Shown here one piece after another: positions 33,568-39,870 of a stretch of DNA of 39,870 nucleotides; the stretch's first letter is position 1; every line of letters begins with the position of its first letter. The notes below the pieces were generated by a model. That model saw only the letters and a list, made by a program, of their open reading frames with translations. It did no database searches and was not told where the DNA came from. The DNA lies in the NCBI GenBank assembly GCA_000722615.1, contig JOKI01000003.1, positions 221,088 to 260,957 on the forward strand, in the 5' to 3' direction. Source of the stretch: Pseudorhizobium pelagicum (GTDB taxonomy: Bacteria; Pseudomonadota; Alphaproteobacteria; Rhizobiales; Rhizobiaceae). A program made the translations under genes and the position numbers.

Positions 33568-34509
33568 ATGCTGCCGCCCCGGCGCTTTCTGCCATCCTTC
33601 TCTCTTCTGGCCGCCTTCGAAGCGGCGGCCCGCACCGGCAGCGTCACCGCCGCTGCCAACGAGCTCGGTCTCACCCAGAGCGCCGTCAGCCGGCAGATCT
33701 CGGCGCTCGAGAAGCAGCTCGGCGTGCCGCTGTTCCTGCGCGAGCGACAGACCATCCGGTTGACGCTTGCCGGTGACGGCTATGCGCGGGAGATCCGCGA
33801 GGCGCTGCGGCGGATCTCCAATGCCTCCCTCAGCCTGCGGGCGCATCCGCAAGGTGGCGCCATCACGGTGGCCGTCCTGCCGATGTTCGGAGCCCGCTGG
33901 CTGGCGCCGCGACTCGGGCGGTTCCTGGAGGCCAATCCGGGGGTGGCGGTCAATGTCGTCAGCCGGCTGGAGCCCTTCGATTTCCGCTTCGATCCGATTG
34001 ACGCCGCCATCCATTTCGGCGCCGCGCGCTGGCCCGGCGCCGAGCTGACGCCGTTGATGCAGGAGGAAATGGTCGCCGTCTGCAGCCCGGAGTTCCGACG
34101 CCGCTTTTCGCTGCAGGAACCGAAGGACCTTCTGCAGGTGCCGCTGATCCACCTGAATTCGCGGCCGGACGCATGGGAGAACTGGTTCCTGGCCAACGAC
34201 GTGCGCTTCGAGAGCCTGCACGGCATGCTCTTCGACCAGTTCATGGCGATTGCCGAAGCGGCGGTCTCGGGGCTTGGTGCGGCATTGCTTCCGGCATTCC
34301 TGATCGAGCGCGAACTCTCGGCCGGAACGCTGGAGCTGGTCGTGCCCGGGCGGCCGATCCACGCCGGCGCCTACTATCTCGCCAATCCGGCCGACCGGGA
34401 CGGATATCCGCCCTTCTCGACCTTCAAGGCGTGGCTGATCGCCGAGGCCAGGAAGACCGAAGCGGACCGCACGGGCTTGCAGTCACCCGACCCATCGGCC
34501 AATAGTTGA
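33568..34509 (+). CDS. LysR family transcriptional regulator (GcvA-like)
   Basis: 313 residues. An N-terminal winged helix-turn-helix (about 8-65: AAFEAAARTGSVTAAANE, LTQSAVSRQISALE) is followed by the effector-binding domain (about 95-300) with DIAIHFG-type and LLPAFLIERELSAG segments, as in GcvA/AmpR-like regulators. GGAGG precedes the ATG by 5 nt. Its divergent position suggests it controls the amaA-amaB-peptidase operon and itself, responding to pipecolate or a lysine derivative; this is inferred from position only. Confidence 0.92.
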   Translation: MLPPRRFLPSFSLLAAFEAAARTGSVTAAANELGLTQSAVSRQISALEKQLGVPLFLRERQTIRLTLAGDGYAREIREALRRISNASLSLRAHPQGGAITVAVLPMFGARWLAPRLGRFLEANPGVAVNVVSRLEPFDFRFDPIDAAIHFGAARWPGAELTPLMQEEMVAVCSPEFRRRFSLQEPKDLLQVPLIHLNSRPDAWENWFLANDVRFESLHGMLFDQFMAIAEAAVSGLGAALLPAFLIERELSAGTLELVVPGRPIHAGAYYLANPADRDGYPPFSTFKAWLIAEARKTEADRTGLQSPDPSANS

Positions 34510-34558
34510 CGACGGACAAGACAGGCCGCGCCACGCGGAAACAGACAGGAATGGATAC

Positions 34559-34795
34559 ATGAAGCCGATCTTCGTGCAGCTGCGCTGCACCCCCGGGAAG
34601 ACCTATGAGGTGGCCGACGCCATCTACCAGACGGAGCTGGTCTCGGAACTCTACTCCACGAGCGGCGACTGGGACCTGCTCTTGAAGATCTACATCAAGG
34701 AGGAGGACGAGATCGGCCGCTTCGTCAACGAGAAGATCGCCGCCATCCCCGGCATCGAGCGATCGCTGACGACCCTGACCTTCACCGCTTTCTGA
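34559..34795 (+). CDS. Stand-alone Lrp/AsnC ligand-binding (RAM) domain protein
   Basis: 78 residues, entirely the RAM/effector domain of Lrp/AsnC proteins: FVQLRCTPGKTYEVADAI, then a GDWDLLLKIYI strand and the final IPGIERSLTTLTF. No helix-turn-helix precedes it, so it cannot bind DNA alone. Such small proteins assemble as rings that bind amino acids, or modulate full-length Lrp proteins. It lies 49 bp after lysR and could be co-transcribed. It overlaps the tail of the convergent 83-residue gene by 14 bp. Confidence 0.85.
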   Translation: MKPIFVQLRCTPGKTYEVADAIYQTELVSELYSTSGDWDLLLKIYIKEEDEIGRFVNEKIAAIPGIERSLTTLTFTAF

Positions 34796-35033
34796 GGCTG
34801 GCCGGCTGCCGGTATTCCGGCGGCTCTTCCGTCGGGTGGCGATCGGTCGCGTTTGCGGCGTCGCGCTGACGCACGAGGTTGCGGATCGCGGTGCGAACCT
34901 CCTCGGCGGAACCGAAGCGCTGTTCATCCAGGTCGATGACATGGAACTTCACGGCGATGAACTTCAGCCGATCGGCGTCCGGGACGACGATGCCAACCGG
35001 CTCGCCGCCATATTCGATAACTTGCTTCTGCAT
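34782..35033 (-). CDS. Small protein of unknown function
   Basis: 83 residues. I do not recognise a named family. IEYGGEPVGIVVPDADRLKFIAVKFHVIDLDEQRF (6-40) reads like a compact beta-rich domain, followed by a short helix (SAEEVRTAIRNLV, 42-54) and a basic, proline-containing tail. It is acidic early and basic late, without membrane segments or cysteines. AAGGAG lies 8 nt before ATG 35031-35033, a good translation signal. Codon use looks normal for the window, which supports a real gene; homologues in Rhizobiales are expected but not checked. Confidence 0.65.
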   Translation of the reverse strand: MQKQVIEYGGEPVGIVVPDADRLKFIAVKFHVIDLDEQRFGSAEEVRTAIRNLVRQRDAANATDRHPTEEPPEYRQPASLRKR

Positions 35034-35101
35034 GAGACATGCTCCTTGGCTGTCGTAGACAGCTCCGTCGAACGAAATGTCGGGAAGAATTGAACCGGTC
35101 G

Positions 35102-35194
35102 TTACATTCGACAGCAGGTCAGGGAGCAGCGCTCCGTGCTTTCCAGAAACGACGCTTCCAGACGAAAGGCGGCGACGCGTGTGATATCGGACAT
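35102..35194 (-). CDS. Possible 30-residue ORF ahead of the 83-residue gene
   Basis: ATG at 35192-35194, stop TAA at 35102-35104. GAAGGAGAG lies 5-6 nt before the ATG, one of the best ribosome sites in the window. The peptide begins MSDITRVAAFRLEASFLEST and ends with a cysteine cluster (SLTCCRM). It ends about 70 nt before the start of the 83-residue gene on the same strand. It might be a leader peptide or small protein, or the remnant 5' end of a longer gene. Conservation is unknown. Confidence 0.35.
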   Translation of the reverse strand: MSDITRVAAFRLEASFLESTERCSLTCCRM

Positions 35195-35410
35195 GTCACT
35201 CTCCTTCAGTGGTTGCGTTTTGTCGTGCGTTCCTACGGGCCACGACGGAGAGAATCGTCGGGGCCGGGACCGTGAGCAACGGGAATAGCCCTACGCGGGA
35301 TATTCTTCTGCGAGATGACAGGAACAGGGCGAAAATGTGAAATCATCGCCGACCAGTTCCGTGAACCCGGAGGTGGTGGCGAGGGTGCCGAAAAGCAATG
35401 GCGTCGGCAA

Positions 35411-35436
35411 GCAGCGATGCCAAAGGCATCGGCTGC
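35411..35436 (-). terminator. Candidate terminator after purU
   Basis: GCAG plus CGATGCC (35411-35421), loop AAA, GGCATCG (35425-35431), bulged G, CTGC (35433-35436): an 11-bp stem with one bulge, 30 nt past the purU stop. The run following it on the minus strand is only TTGCC, so termination may be Rho-assisted. Confidence 0.45.
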
Positions 35437-35466
35437 CGCCTGCAGTCGTTCAGGGGGAAGCGCGGT

Positions 35467-36351
35467 TCAGCCCATCCGCTCCGAGGCGTAGCTGCCTGGG
35501 CTCGGGGGGAAGACGATCGTGCGGTTGCCGTTCAGGAAGACGCGACGATGGATATGGGCATGGATGGCGCGCGCCAGCACCTGGCTTTCCACATCGCGCC
35601 CCAGCGAGACATAGTCGTCGGGGCTCTGCGCGTGGGTGACTCGGACCGTGTCCTGCTCGATGATCGGACCTTCGTCGAGATCGGCGGTGACGTAGTGGGC
35701 GGTCGCCCCGATCAGCTTCACGCCGCGCTGATAGGCCTGCTTGTAAGGGTTGGCGCCCTTGAAGCTCGGCAGGAAGGAGTGGTGGATGTTGATGATCTTG
35801 CCGGACATGCTGCGGCACAAGGGATCCGACAGCACCTGCATGTAGCGGGCCAGCACAATGAGGTCGGTGCCCGTCTGCTCGACGAGGTCCATCAACTGCG
35901 CCTCGGCCTTCGCCTTGTTGTCCTTCGTCACCTTGATGTGGTGGAAGGGGATGTCGTGGTTCACCACCACCTTCTGGTAGTCGAAGTGGTTGGAGACGAC
36001 GCCGACGATGTCGATCGGCAGCGCCCCGATCTTCCAGCGGTAGAGCAGGTCGTTGAGGCAGTGCCCGAAGCGCGACACCATCAGCAGGACCTTCATCCGC
36101 TCGTTGCCGTCATGGATCTCCCATGTCATGCCGAAGGTGTCGGCAATCGGCTTGAAGCCCTCCAGAAGCTGCGGCCGCGCGGCACCTTCCTCCGAGATGA
36201 AGGAGATGCGCATGAAGAACTTGCCGGTGTCGAGATCGTCGAACTGCGAGGAGTCGACGATGTTGCAACCCTGATCCGCAAGATAGCCCGAGATGGCCGC
36301 GACGATGCCGCGGGTCGAGTTGCAGGTCACGGTCAGGACGTAGCTCATCAT
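35467..36351 (-). CDS. purU: Formyltetrahydrofolate deformylase
   Basis: 294 residues. An N-terminal ACT domain (about 4-80; TCNSTRGIVAAISGYLADQGCNI) precedes a formyltransferase domain (about 90-270). The Asn-His-Asp hydrolase triad lies in IINIHHSFLPSF (about 189-200) and HYVTADLDEGPI (about 218-230). It hydrolyses 10-formyl-THF to formate and THF, balancing one-carbon pools. GGAGGAAG lies about 6 nt before ATG 36349-36351; the next codon is also ATG. It is a single-gene unit with a notable upstream region. Confidence 0.95.
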   Translation of the reverse strand: MMSYVLTVTCNSTRGIVAAISGYLADQGCNIVDSSQFDDLDTGKFFMRISFISEEGAARPQLLEGFKPIADTFGMTWEIHDGNERMKVLLMVSRFGHCLNDLLYRWKIGALPIDIVGVVSNHFDYQKVVVNHDIPFHHIKVTKDNKAKAEAQLMDLVEQTGTDLIVLARYMQVLSDPLCRSMSGKIINIHHSFLPSFKGANPYKQAYQRGVKLIGATAHYVTADLDEGPIIEQDTVRVTHAQSPDDYVSLGRDVESQVLARAIHAHIHRRVFLNGNRTIVFPPSPGSYASERMG

Positions 36352-36689
36352 CTGTGTCTTCCTCCGCCAACAAGGTGGCTGATGTATACATGAACTGGAT
36401 CGGGAACAAAATACCGGTTCCGATCGCCACGGCTCTGCGGCACAAGCCCTGCAGAAGCACCATAATCACACTGCTCTGGCGCGGGAAGTGTGTCGCTCCG
36501 GCAGGACCACGTTCTTCCGCATAAATTTAAGGGCTTATGACGTGCGTGCCGTTCTCATTGCGCCCTCCGCAAGCGCCTTCGCGTCGCAACCTTCACCGGG
36601 CAGGGAGATAGCTGCAGGAGAAGAGCCTGCCGGGCTACCAGCGTTGCGGTTTGCGGCGATCCCGCTCCGAAGGGCGTGGTGTATGCACG
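36352..36689. other. 338-bp region between purU and epmB
   Basis: Besides the purU-proximal palindromes, there is a weak hairpin at 36596-36634 (CCGGGCAGG / CCTGCCGGG arms, one mismatch, 21-nt loop) about 56 bp downstream of the epmB stop that could end the epmA-epmB transcript. No gene, tRNA or recognised riboswitch was seen on either strand. Confidence 0.4.
36382..36425 (-). promoter_or_regulatory. Palindrome and inverted repeat upstream of purU
   Basis: ATGTATACAT (36382-36391) is a perfect 10-bp palindrome about 30 bp before the purU ATG; TGTATACA cores are familiar in GntR-type operators. Next to it GATCGGGAAC (36398-36407) and GTTCCGATC (36417-36425) form an inverted repeat around 9 nt, with one extra base in one arm. 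TATACA could also serve as a -10 on the minus strand. An operator or leader hairpin is inferred. Confidence 0.45.
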
Positions 36690-37751
36690 TCAGTCCTCGT
36701 CTTGCCCTCTCGGCGGATAGGCATGCTCGACGCCCCGGAAATCACGGACGGTGTAGCCGCCGCCGTCCCGGTGGATCTCGCTTTCGCCGATCACCGCCTT
36801 CCCGTGTCCGCCGGGAATGTCGAGGACATAGGTCGGCTGGCAGAGCCCGGAGATCCGGCCCCGCAGATCCGCCACGATGCGCTGGCCTTCGGCAATCTCC
36901 AGCCGGAAGTGGCTGGTGCCGGGCGCCAGGTCCGGGTGGTGGAGATAATAGGGTTTGATGCGGTTCTCGACGAAGGCCTTCATCAGATCGGCCAGTACGG
37001 CCGGATCGTCGTTGACGCCGCGCAACAGCACCGTCTGGCTGACCATGGCGATCCCTGCGTCCACCAGGCGGGCGCAGGCCGCCCGCGCCGCGTCGCTCAG
37101 TTCCCGGGGATGATTGGCATGCAGCGCCACATAGGTAATCTTGCCGCTTGCCTTCAGCGCCGCGATCAGCGCGTCGCCCACGGCATCCGGATCGACCACC
37201 GGCACGCGGGTGTGAAAGCGCACGATCTTCACATGCGGAATGTCGGCCAGCATCTCCATGATCTGCGACAGCCGGCGCGGCGAGAGCACCAGCGGGTCGC
37301 CGCCGGTCAGGATGACCTCCCAGATCTCCGGCTGCTCGCGGATATAGGCGATGGCCGCCTGAAGCTCGTCGGCCGACAATGTGCCGTCGCCCTGCGGCCC
37401 GACCATTTCCCGACGGAAGCAGAAGCGGCAATAGACCGGGCAGACATGCACCGCCTTCAGCAGCACGCGATCGGGATAGCGGTGGACGATCCCCTTGACG
37501 GGGGAATGGGCGGCGTCGCCGATCGGATCGCTGCGTTCCTCGGTCGTCGTCAGCAGTTCGTCTGCCGTCGGCAGGAACTGGCGGGCGATCGGGTCTTGGG
37601 GATCGTCTCTGTCGATCAGGGCAGCGACGGCGGGACTGACCGCAATGGCATAGCGTTCGGCCACGGCGCGGGCAGGGTCGAGCCGGCTGTCGTCGAGCAG
37701 GCCGGCCGCATGCAGCTCGTCGGCGGTCTTCAGCGTGCGCCCTGCCGTCAT
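36690..37751 (-). CDS. epmB: EF-P (R)-beta-lysylation protein EpmB (lysine 2,3-aminomutase family)
   Basis: 353 residues of the radical SAM superfamily. CPVYCRFC gives C104, C108 and C111 for the 4Fe-4S cluster; LTGGDPLVLSP and the later GGHGK are family motifs, and PLP binding is expected near the C-terminus. Lysine 2,3-aminomutases of this short type convert (S)-alpha-lysine to (R)-beta-lysine. Its ATG overlaps the epmA stop by 4 bp and efp is beside them, so the EF-P modification role is preferred over catabolic kamA. Length fits EpmB (about 340) better than the longer clostridial enzyme. Confidence 0.9.
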   Translation of the reverse strand: MTAGRTLKTADELHAAGLLDDSRLDPARAVAERYAIAVSPAVAALIDRDDPQDPIARQFLPTADELLTTTEERSDPIGDAAHSPVKGIVHRYPDRVLLKAVHVCPVYCRFCFRREMVGPQGDGTLSADELQAAIAYIREQPEIWEVILTGGDPLVLSPRRLSQIMEMLADIPHVKIVRFHTRVPVVDPDAVGDALIAALKASGKITYVALHANHPRELSDAARAACARLVDAGIAMVSQTVLLRGVNDDPAVLADLMKAFVENRIKPYYLHHPDLAPGTSHFRLEIAEGQRIVADLRGRISGLCQPTYVLDIPGGHGKAVIGESEIHRDGGGYTVRDFRGVEHAYPPRGQDED

Positions 37752-38818
37752 CCGGTTACCTCCGGCACGGGCGCCCAGAGCACCTGCTCGATGCGCTGCG
37801 CCCCCGTGGCCAGCATCGCCAGGCGATCGAAGCCGAGTGCCGCGCCGCTTGCTTCCGGCATGATGCCGAGCGCGTCCAGGAAATCCTCGTCGATCGGATA
37901 GGTCTCGCCGTAGATGCGGCTCTTCTCGGCCATTTCGATCTCGAACCGGCGGCGTTGTTCGTCCGGGTCCGTCAGTTCGCCGAAGGCATTGGCCAGTTCA
38001 ACGCCGCAGGCGTAGAGCTCAAAGCGCTCGGCGACACGGGGGTCGGCGGGCGAGGGGCGGGCAAGGGCTGCCTCCGAAACCGGATATTCGCAGAGGATGG
38101 TCGCCCGATCCTGGCCAAGGCGCGGCTCGATCCTCTCCACCAGGACGCGGCTGAAGAGATCGGCCCAGGTATCGTCGTCGGCAAAGCGGATCCCGCTGTC
38201 GCGCAGTCCGTCGGCCAGGCGATCGCGGTCGGTCTCGCCGGTGGCGGAGACGGAGGCCAGCAGGTCGATGCTGGAGAAGCGGTCGAAGGCCTGCGCGAGC
38301 GTCAGCCGCTCCGGCTCGGCGAAGGGGTCCATCTCCATGCCGCGGTGGCTGAAGCGCCTGCTCCCGGCGGTTTCGGCCGCCAGCGCGAGGAGTTCCGCGC
38401 AGTCGGCCATCAGGGCTTCGTAGTCTTCGCCGGCGCGATACCACTCCAGCATGGTGAACTCGGGGTGATGAAGAGGCCCCCGCTCGCGGTTGCGATAGAC
38501 ATGCGCGAAGGAAAGAATCCGGCGCTCGCCCGCCGCCAGCAGCTTTTTGCAGGCAAACTCCGGCGAGGTATGGAGAAAGAGAGGCGCGGGCCGTCCGTCC
38601 GTGGTCAGCGCTTGCGTGGCGAAGGCATGCAGATGCGCCTCGTTGCCGGGGGAGACCTGCAGGGCCGAGGGATCCACCTCCACGAAATCCCGCTCCGCAA
38701 ACCAGACGCGCATCTGGGCCTGGATGCGGTTGCGTCCCAGGAGAAACGGTCGGCGGTCGGCGTGGATTTCCGGACGCCACCAGGGGGAAGAGCTGGATGT
38801 GAAACCGGAATGAGACAT
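37748..38818 (-). CDS. epmA: EF-P--(R)-beta-lysine ligase EpmA (GenX/PoxA)
   Basis: 356 residues homologous to the class II lysyl-tRNA synthetase catalytic core without an anticodon-binding domain. Motif 2 appears as FAHVYRNRERGPLHHPEFTML (the FRxE-like loop) and motif 3 as GAALGFDRLAML near the C-terminus. It attaches beta-lysine to EF-P lysine 34. It is followed by epmB with a 4-bp overlap and is divergent from efp across 174 bp, making a compact EF-P maturation locus. The hydroxylase EpmC is not present. Confidence 0.93.
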   Translation of the reverse strand: MSHSGFTSSSSPWWRPEIHADRRPFLLGRNRIQAQMRVWFAERDFVEVDPSALQVSPGNEAHLHAFATQALTTDGRPAPLFLHTSPEFACKKLLAAGERRILSFAHVYRNRERGPLHHPEFTMLEWYRAGEDYEALMADCAELLALAAETAGSRRFSHRGMEMDPFAEPERLTLAQAFDRFSSIDLLASVSATGETDRDRLADGLRDSGIRFADDDTWADLFSRVLVERIEPRLGQDRATILCEYPVSEAALARPSPADPRVAERFELYACGVELANAFGELTDPDEQRRRFEIEMAEKSRIYGETYPIDEDFLDALGIMPEASGAALGFDRLAMLATGAQRIEQVLWAPVPEVTG

Positions 38819-38992
38819 GGAATGATCCTGATGGTCAGCTTTTTGGGACGCCTGTTCCCGCGAGGCTTCCTATTTGCCCATTTTTAAGCTAGTTGCGCCG
38901 GGAAAGCATTCATCCGTCTGGCGGACCGGTCTCCCGTTCCTCTACGACGCATCCCCGGCGGACACAAGCCGGCAGGTAGTAAGGGATTATCC
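38819..38992. promoter_or_regulatory. Divergent promoter region of epmA and efp
   Basis: 174 bp with an AT-rich patch, TTTTTAAGCTAG, near 38880-38891 in otherwise GC-rich DNA, presumably promoter DNA. No confident -10/-35 pair could be set for either direction. AAGGGA lies about 7 nt before the efp ATG. Confidence 0.4.
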
Positions 38993-39562
38993 ATGGTCAA
39001 GGTTATCGCGTCCTCCGTCCGCAAGGGCAATGTCATCGACGTGGACGGCAAGCTCTATGTCGTTCTCACGGCAGAAAACTTCCACCCCGGCAAGGGCACG
39101 CCGGTGACGCAGGTCAACATGCGTCGCATCGTCGACGGCGTGAAGGTGTCGGAACGCTGGCGCACGACCGAACAGGTCGAGCGTGCTTTCGTCGAGGACG
39201 TCAACCACCAGTTCCTCTATGAGGACGGCGAAGGCTTCCACTTCATGAACCCTGAAAACTACGATCAGGTCGTGGTCGATGTGGAAACCATGGGCGACCA
39301 GAAGGCCTATCTTCAGGAAGGCATGACCTGCATCCTGTCCATGCACGAAGGCGTCGCCCTCGCGCTGCAGCTGCCGCGCCACGTGACGCTCGAGATCACC
39401 GAGACCGAGCCGGTCGTCAAGGGCCAGACGGCGTCGTCGTCCTACAAGCCGGCCATGCTGTCGAACGGTGTGCGCACCATGGTGCCGCCGCACGTCAACG
39501 CGGGCATCCGCGTCGTCATCGCGACCGAAGACAATTCCTACGTCGAGCGCGCCAAGGACTGA
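38993..39562 (+). CDS. efp: Translation elongation factor P
   Basis: 189 residues, the normal EF-P length, with KOW-like N domain and OB domains. NFHPGKGTP places Lys34 in the PGKG loop, exactly the site modified by EpmA in E. coli; the C-terminal [18 protein letters not shown] segment is conserved. EF-P relieves ribosome stalling at polyproline. AAGGGA about 7 nt upstream fixes the ATG. The Lys at position 34 agrees with the beta-lysylation genes beside it. Confidence 0.97.
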   Translation: MVKVIASSVRKGNVIDVDGKLYVVLTAENFHPGKGTPVTQVNMRRIVDGVKVSERWRTTEQVERAFVEDVNHQFLYEDGEGFHFMNPENYDQVVVDVETMGDQKAYLQEGMTCILSMHEGVALALQLPRHVTLEITETEPVVKGQTASSSYKPAMLSNGVRTMVPPHVNAGIRVVIATEDNSYVERAKD

Positions 39563-39870
39563 GTTGCCTCCGACGCGGCGAAAGCCTTCGAAGAAAGGCG
39601 GCGCGCCCAGGCGCGCCGTCGATCCACCGGCTGATCGAGATGAAGCGAAGACAGCTTTGTCCATAGCCCGCTGCGTGAAGACAGCCGGGCTGGAGCCGCA
39701 GCTGACTTTGCCTCAGTGAACAAGCCACGGCCCCCGGGGACGGTTTCTCGACCCCGCTTTGAGCCTTTTCAAGCGCTTGCACGAATTTTCGTCCTCCTTC
39801 GTCCACACCCCCATGAGCTGTGCCTAGACTGCTGCCGTTCCGCTTCGGCTACACCGGCCCGCATTGCCGG
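39563..39870. other. 308-bp right end of window, no gene assigned
   Basis: Apart from the GC hairpin behind efp, no reading frame on either strand has recognisable protein content. The minus-strand frame 39516-39806 is Arg/Ser-rich and overlaps efp, typical of chance frames in GC-rich DNA. The last 100 bp may be the upstream region of a gene beyond the window. Confidence 0.4.
39599..39618 (+). terminator. Candidate terminator hairpin after efp
   Basis: CGGCGCGC (39599-39606), loop CCAG, GCGCGCCG (39611-39618): an 8-bp all-GC stem 36 nt past the efp stop. A weaker GCCTT/AAGGC hairpin lies just before it. No U-run follows, so it is not a classic intrinsic terminator. Confidence 0.45.

Larger units (their letters stand above)
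35034..35466. other. Gene-poor 433-bp stretch upstream of the 83-residue gene
   Basis: It holds a possible 30-residue ORF (35102-35194, minus) and a candidate terminator behind purU (35411-35436), both listed separately. The rest, 35195-35410, shows no convincing gene, repeat or RNA motif. The promoter for the 83-residue gene is presumably here but not recognised. Confidence 0.5.

Noticed and set aside
33469..34362. Extended start of the FAD oxidase over lysR
   Set aside because: The extension is antisense to a full LysR gene, while the Rossmann motif starts 32 residues after ATG 33468.
36690..37751. Lysine 2,3-aminomutase as part of lysine catabolism with the nearby ama genes
   Set aside because: It overlaps epmA and lies by efp, and purU and other genes separate it from amaAB; the EF-P role fits better.
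39516..39806. Minus-strand frame at the right end as a gene
   Set aside because: Overlaps the efp 3' end, is Arg/Ser-rich, and has no family pattern or ribosome site.
1..39870. CRISPR arrays, tRNA/rRNA genes, insertion sequences, attachment sites
   Set aside because: No repeat-spacer pattern, cloverleaf sequence, transposase-like frame or terminal inverted repeats were seen on reading both strands.

Overview
The window is high-GC DNA, densely packed with genes. It most likely comes from an alphaproteobacterium of the Rhizobiales (Hyphomicrobiales), probably a Rhizobiaceae relative. The reasons are the aerobic-type cobalamin genes named and ordered as in Rhizobium/'Pseudomonas denitrificans' (cobG-H-I-J, cobW-cobN, cobO-cobQ), CbtAB cobalt import, the CobE/CobL/CobM run, and a kamA-genX-efp locus. 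This is inferred from gene content; no rRNA, tRNA, IS element, CRISPR array or phage gene was seen.

Region 1 (1-7469, all minus strand) is a surface polysaccharide cluster. In transcription order it holds a GT4 glycosyltransferase, a GINT1-like beta-propeller protein, a GT25 transferase, an O-antigen ligase/polymerase, a DPM1-like GT2 fused to GtrA, a GT39-type membrane transferase, and a sugar-phosphate transferase cut by the left edge. Together they suggest priming on undecaprenyl phosphate, assembly, polyprenyl-linked decoration, and ligation or polymerisation of a glycan. Region 2 (7780-9405) is a lone ABC-F ATPase.

Region 3 (9433-29593) is a nearly complete late-acting cobalamin cluster. 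Its core is a 594-bp intergenic region (24029-24622) with two divergent cobalamin riboswitches around about 50 bp of promoter DNA. The leftward arm runs DUF1636-cobW-cobN-cobG-cobH-cobI-cobJ, then cobL-cobE-cobM. cobK is inserted on the opposite strand. cbiD (plus) and cobA-cobB (minus) follow. The rightward arm runs cbtB-cbtA-cobO-cobQ, followed by cobD (minus) and cobC (plus). Together these cover uroporphyrinogen III to adenosylcobyric acid/cobinamide, plus cobalt uptake and CobN chelatase. cobS/cobT, cobP, cobU, cobV and cobF are not in the window; cbiD sits where cobF would be expected. Genes abut or overlap at almost every junction, including two head-to-head pairs with essentially no intergenic DNA.

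Region 4 (29583-34795) looks like L-pipecolate/lysine catabolism: an amaA-like FAD oxidase, an amaB-like aldehyde dehydrogenase and a P1-family peptidase on the minus strand, a divergent LysR regulator, and a stand-alone Lrp/AsnC effector domain. Region 5 (34782-36351) has a small conserved-looking protein of unknown function, a possible 30-residue ORF and purU. Region 6 (36690-39562) is the EF-P beta-lysylation locus: epmB-epmA (minus) divergent from efp (plus), whose lysine 34 is present.

Most of the window is recognisable biology. The parts most worth a second look are the twin riboswitch core, the head-to-head cob gene junctions, the DUF1636 protein in the cobW operon, the cbiD-for-cobF arrangement, the P1 peptidase joined to the pipecolate genes, and the symmetric elements upstream of purU and lysR.
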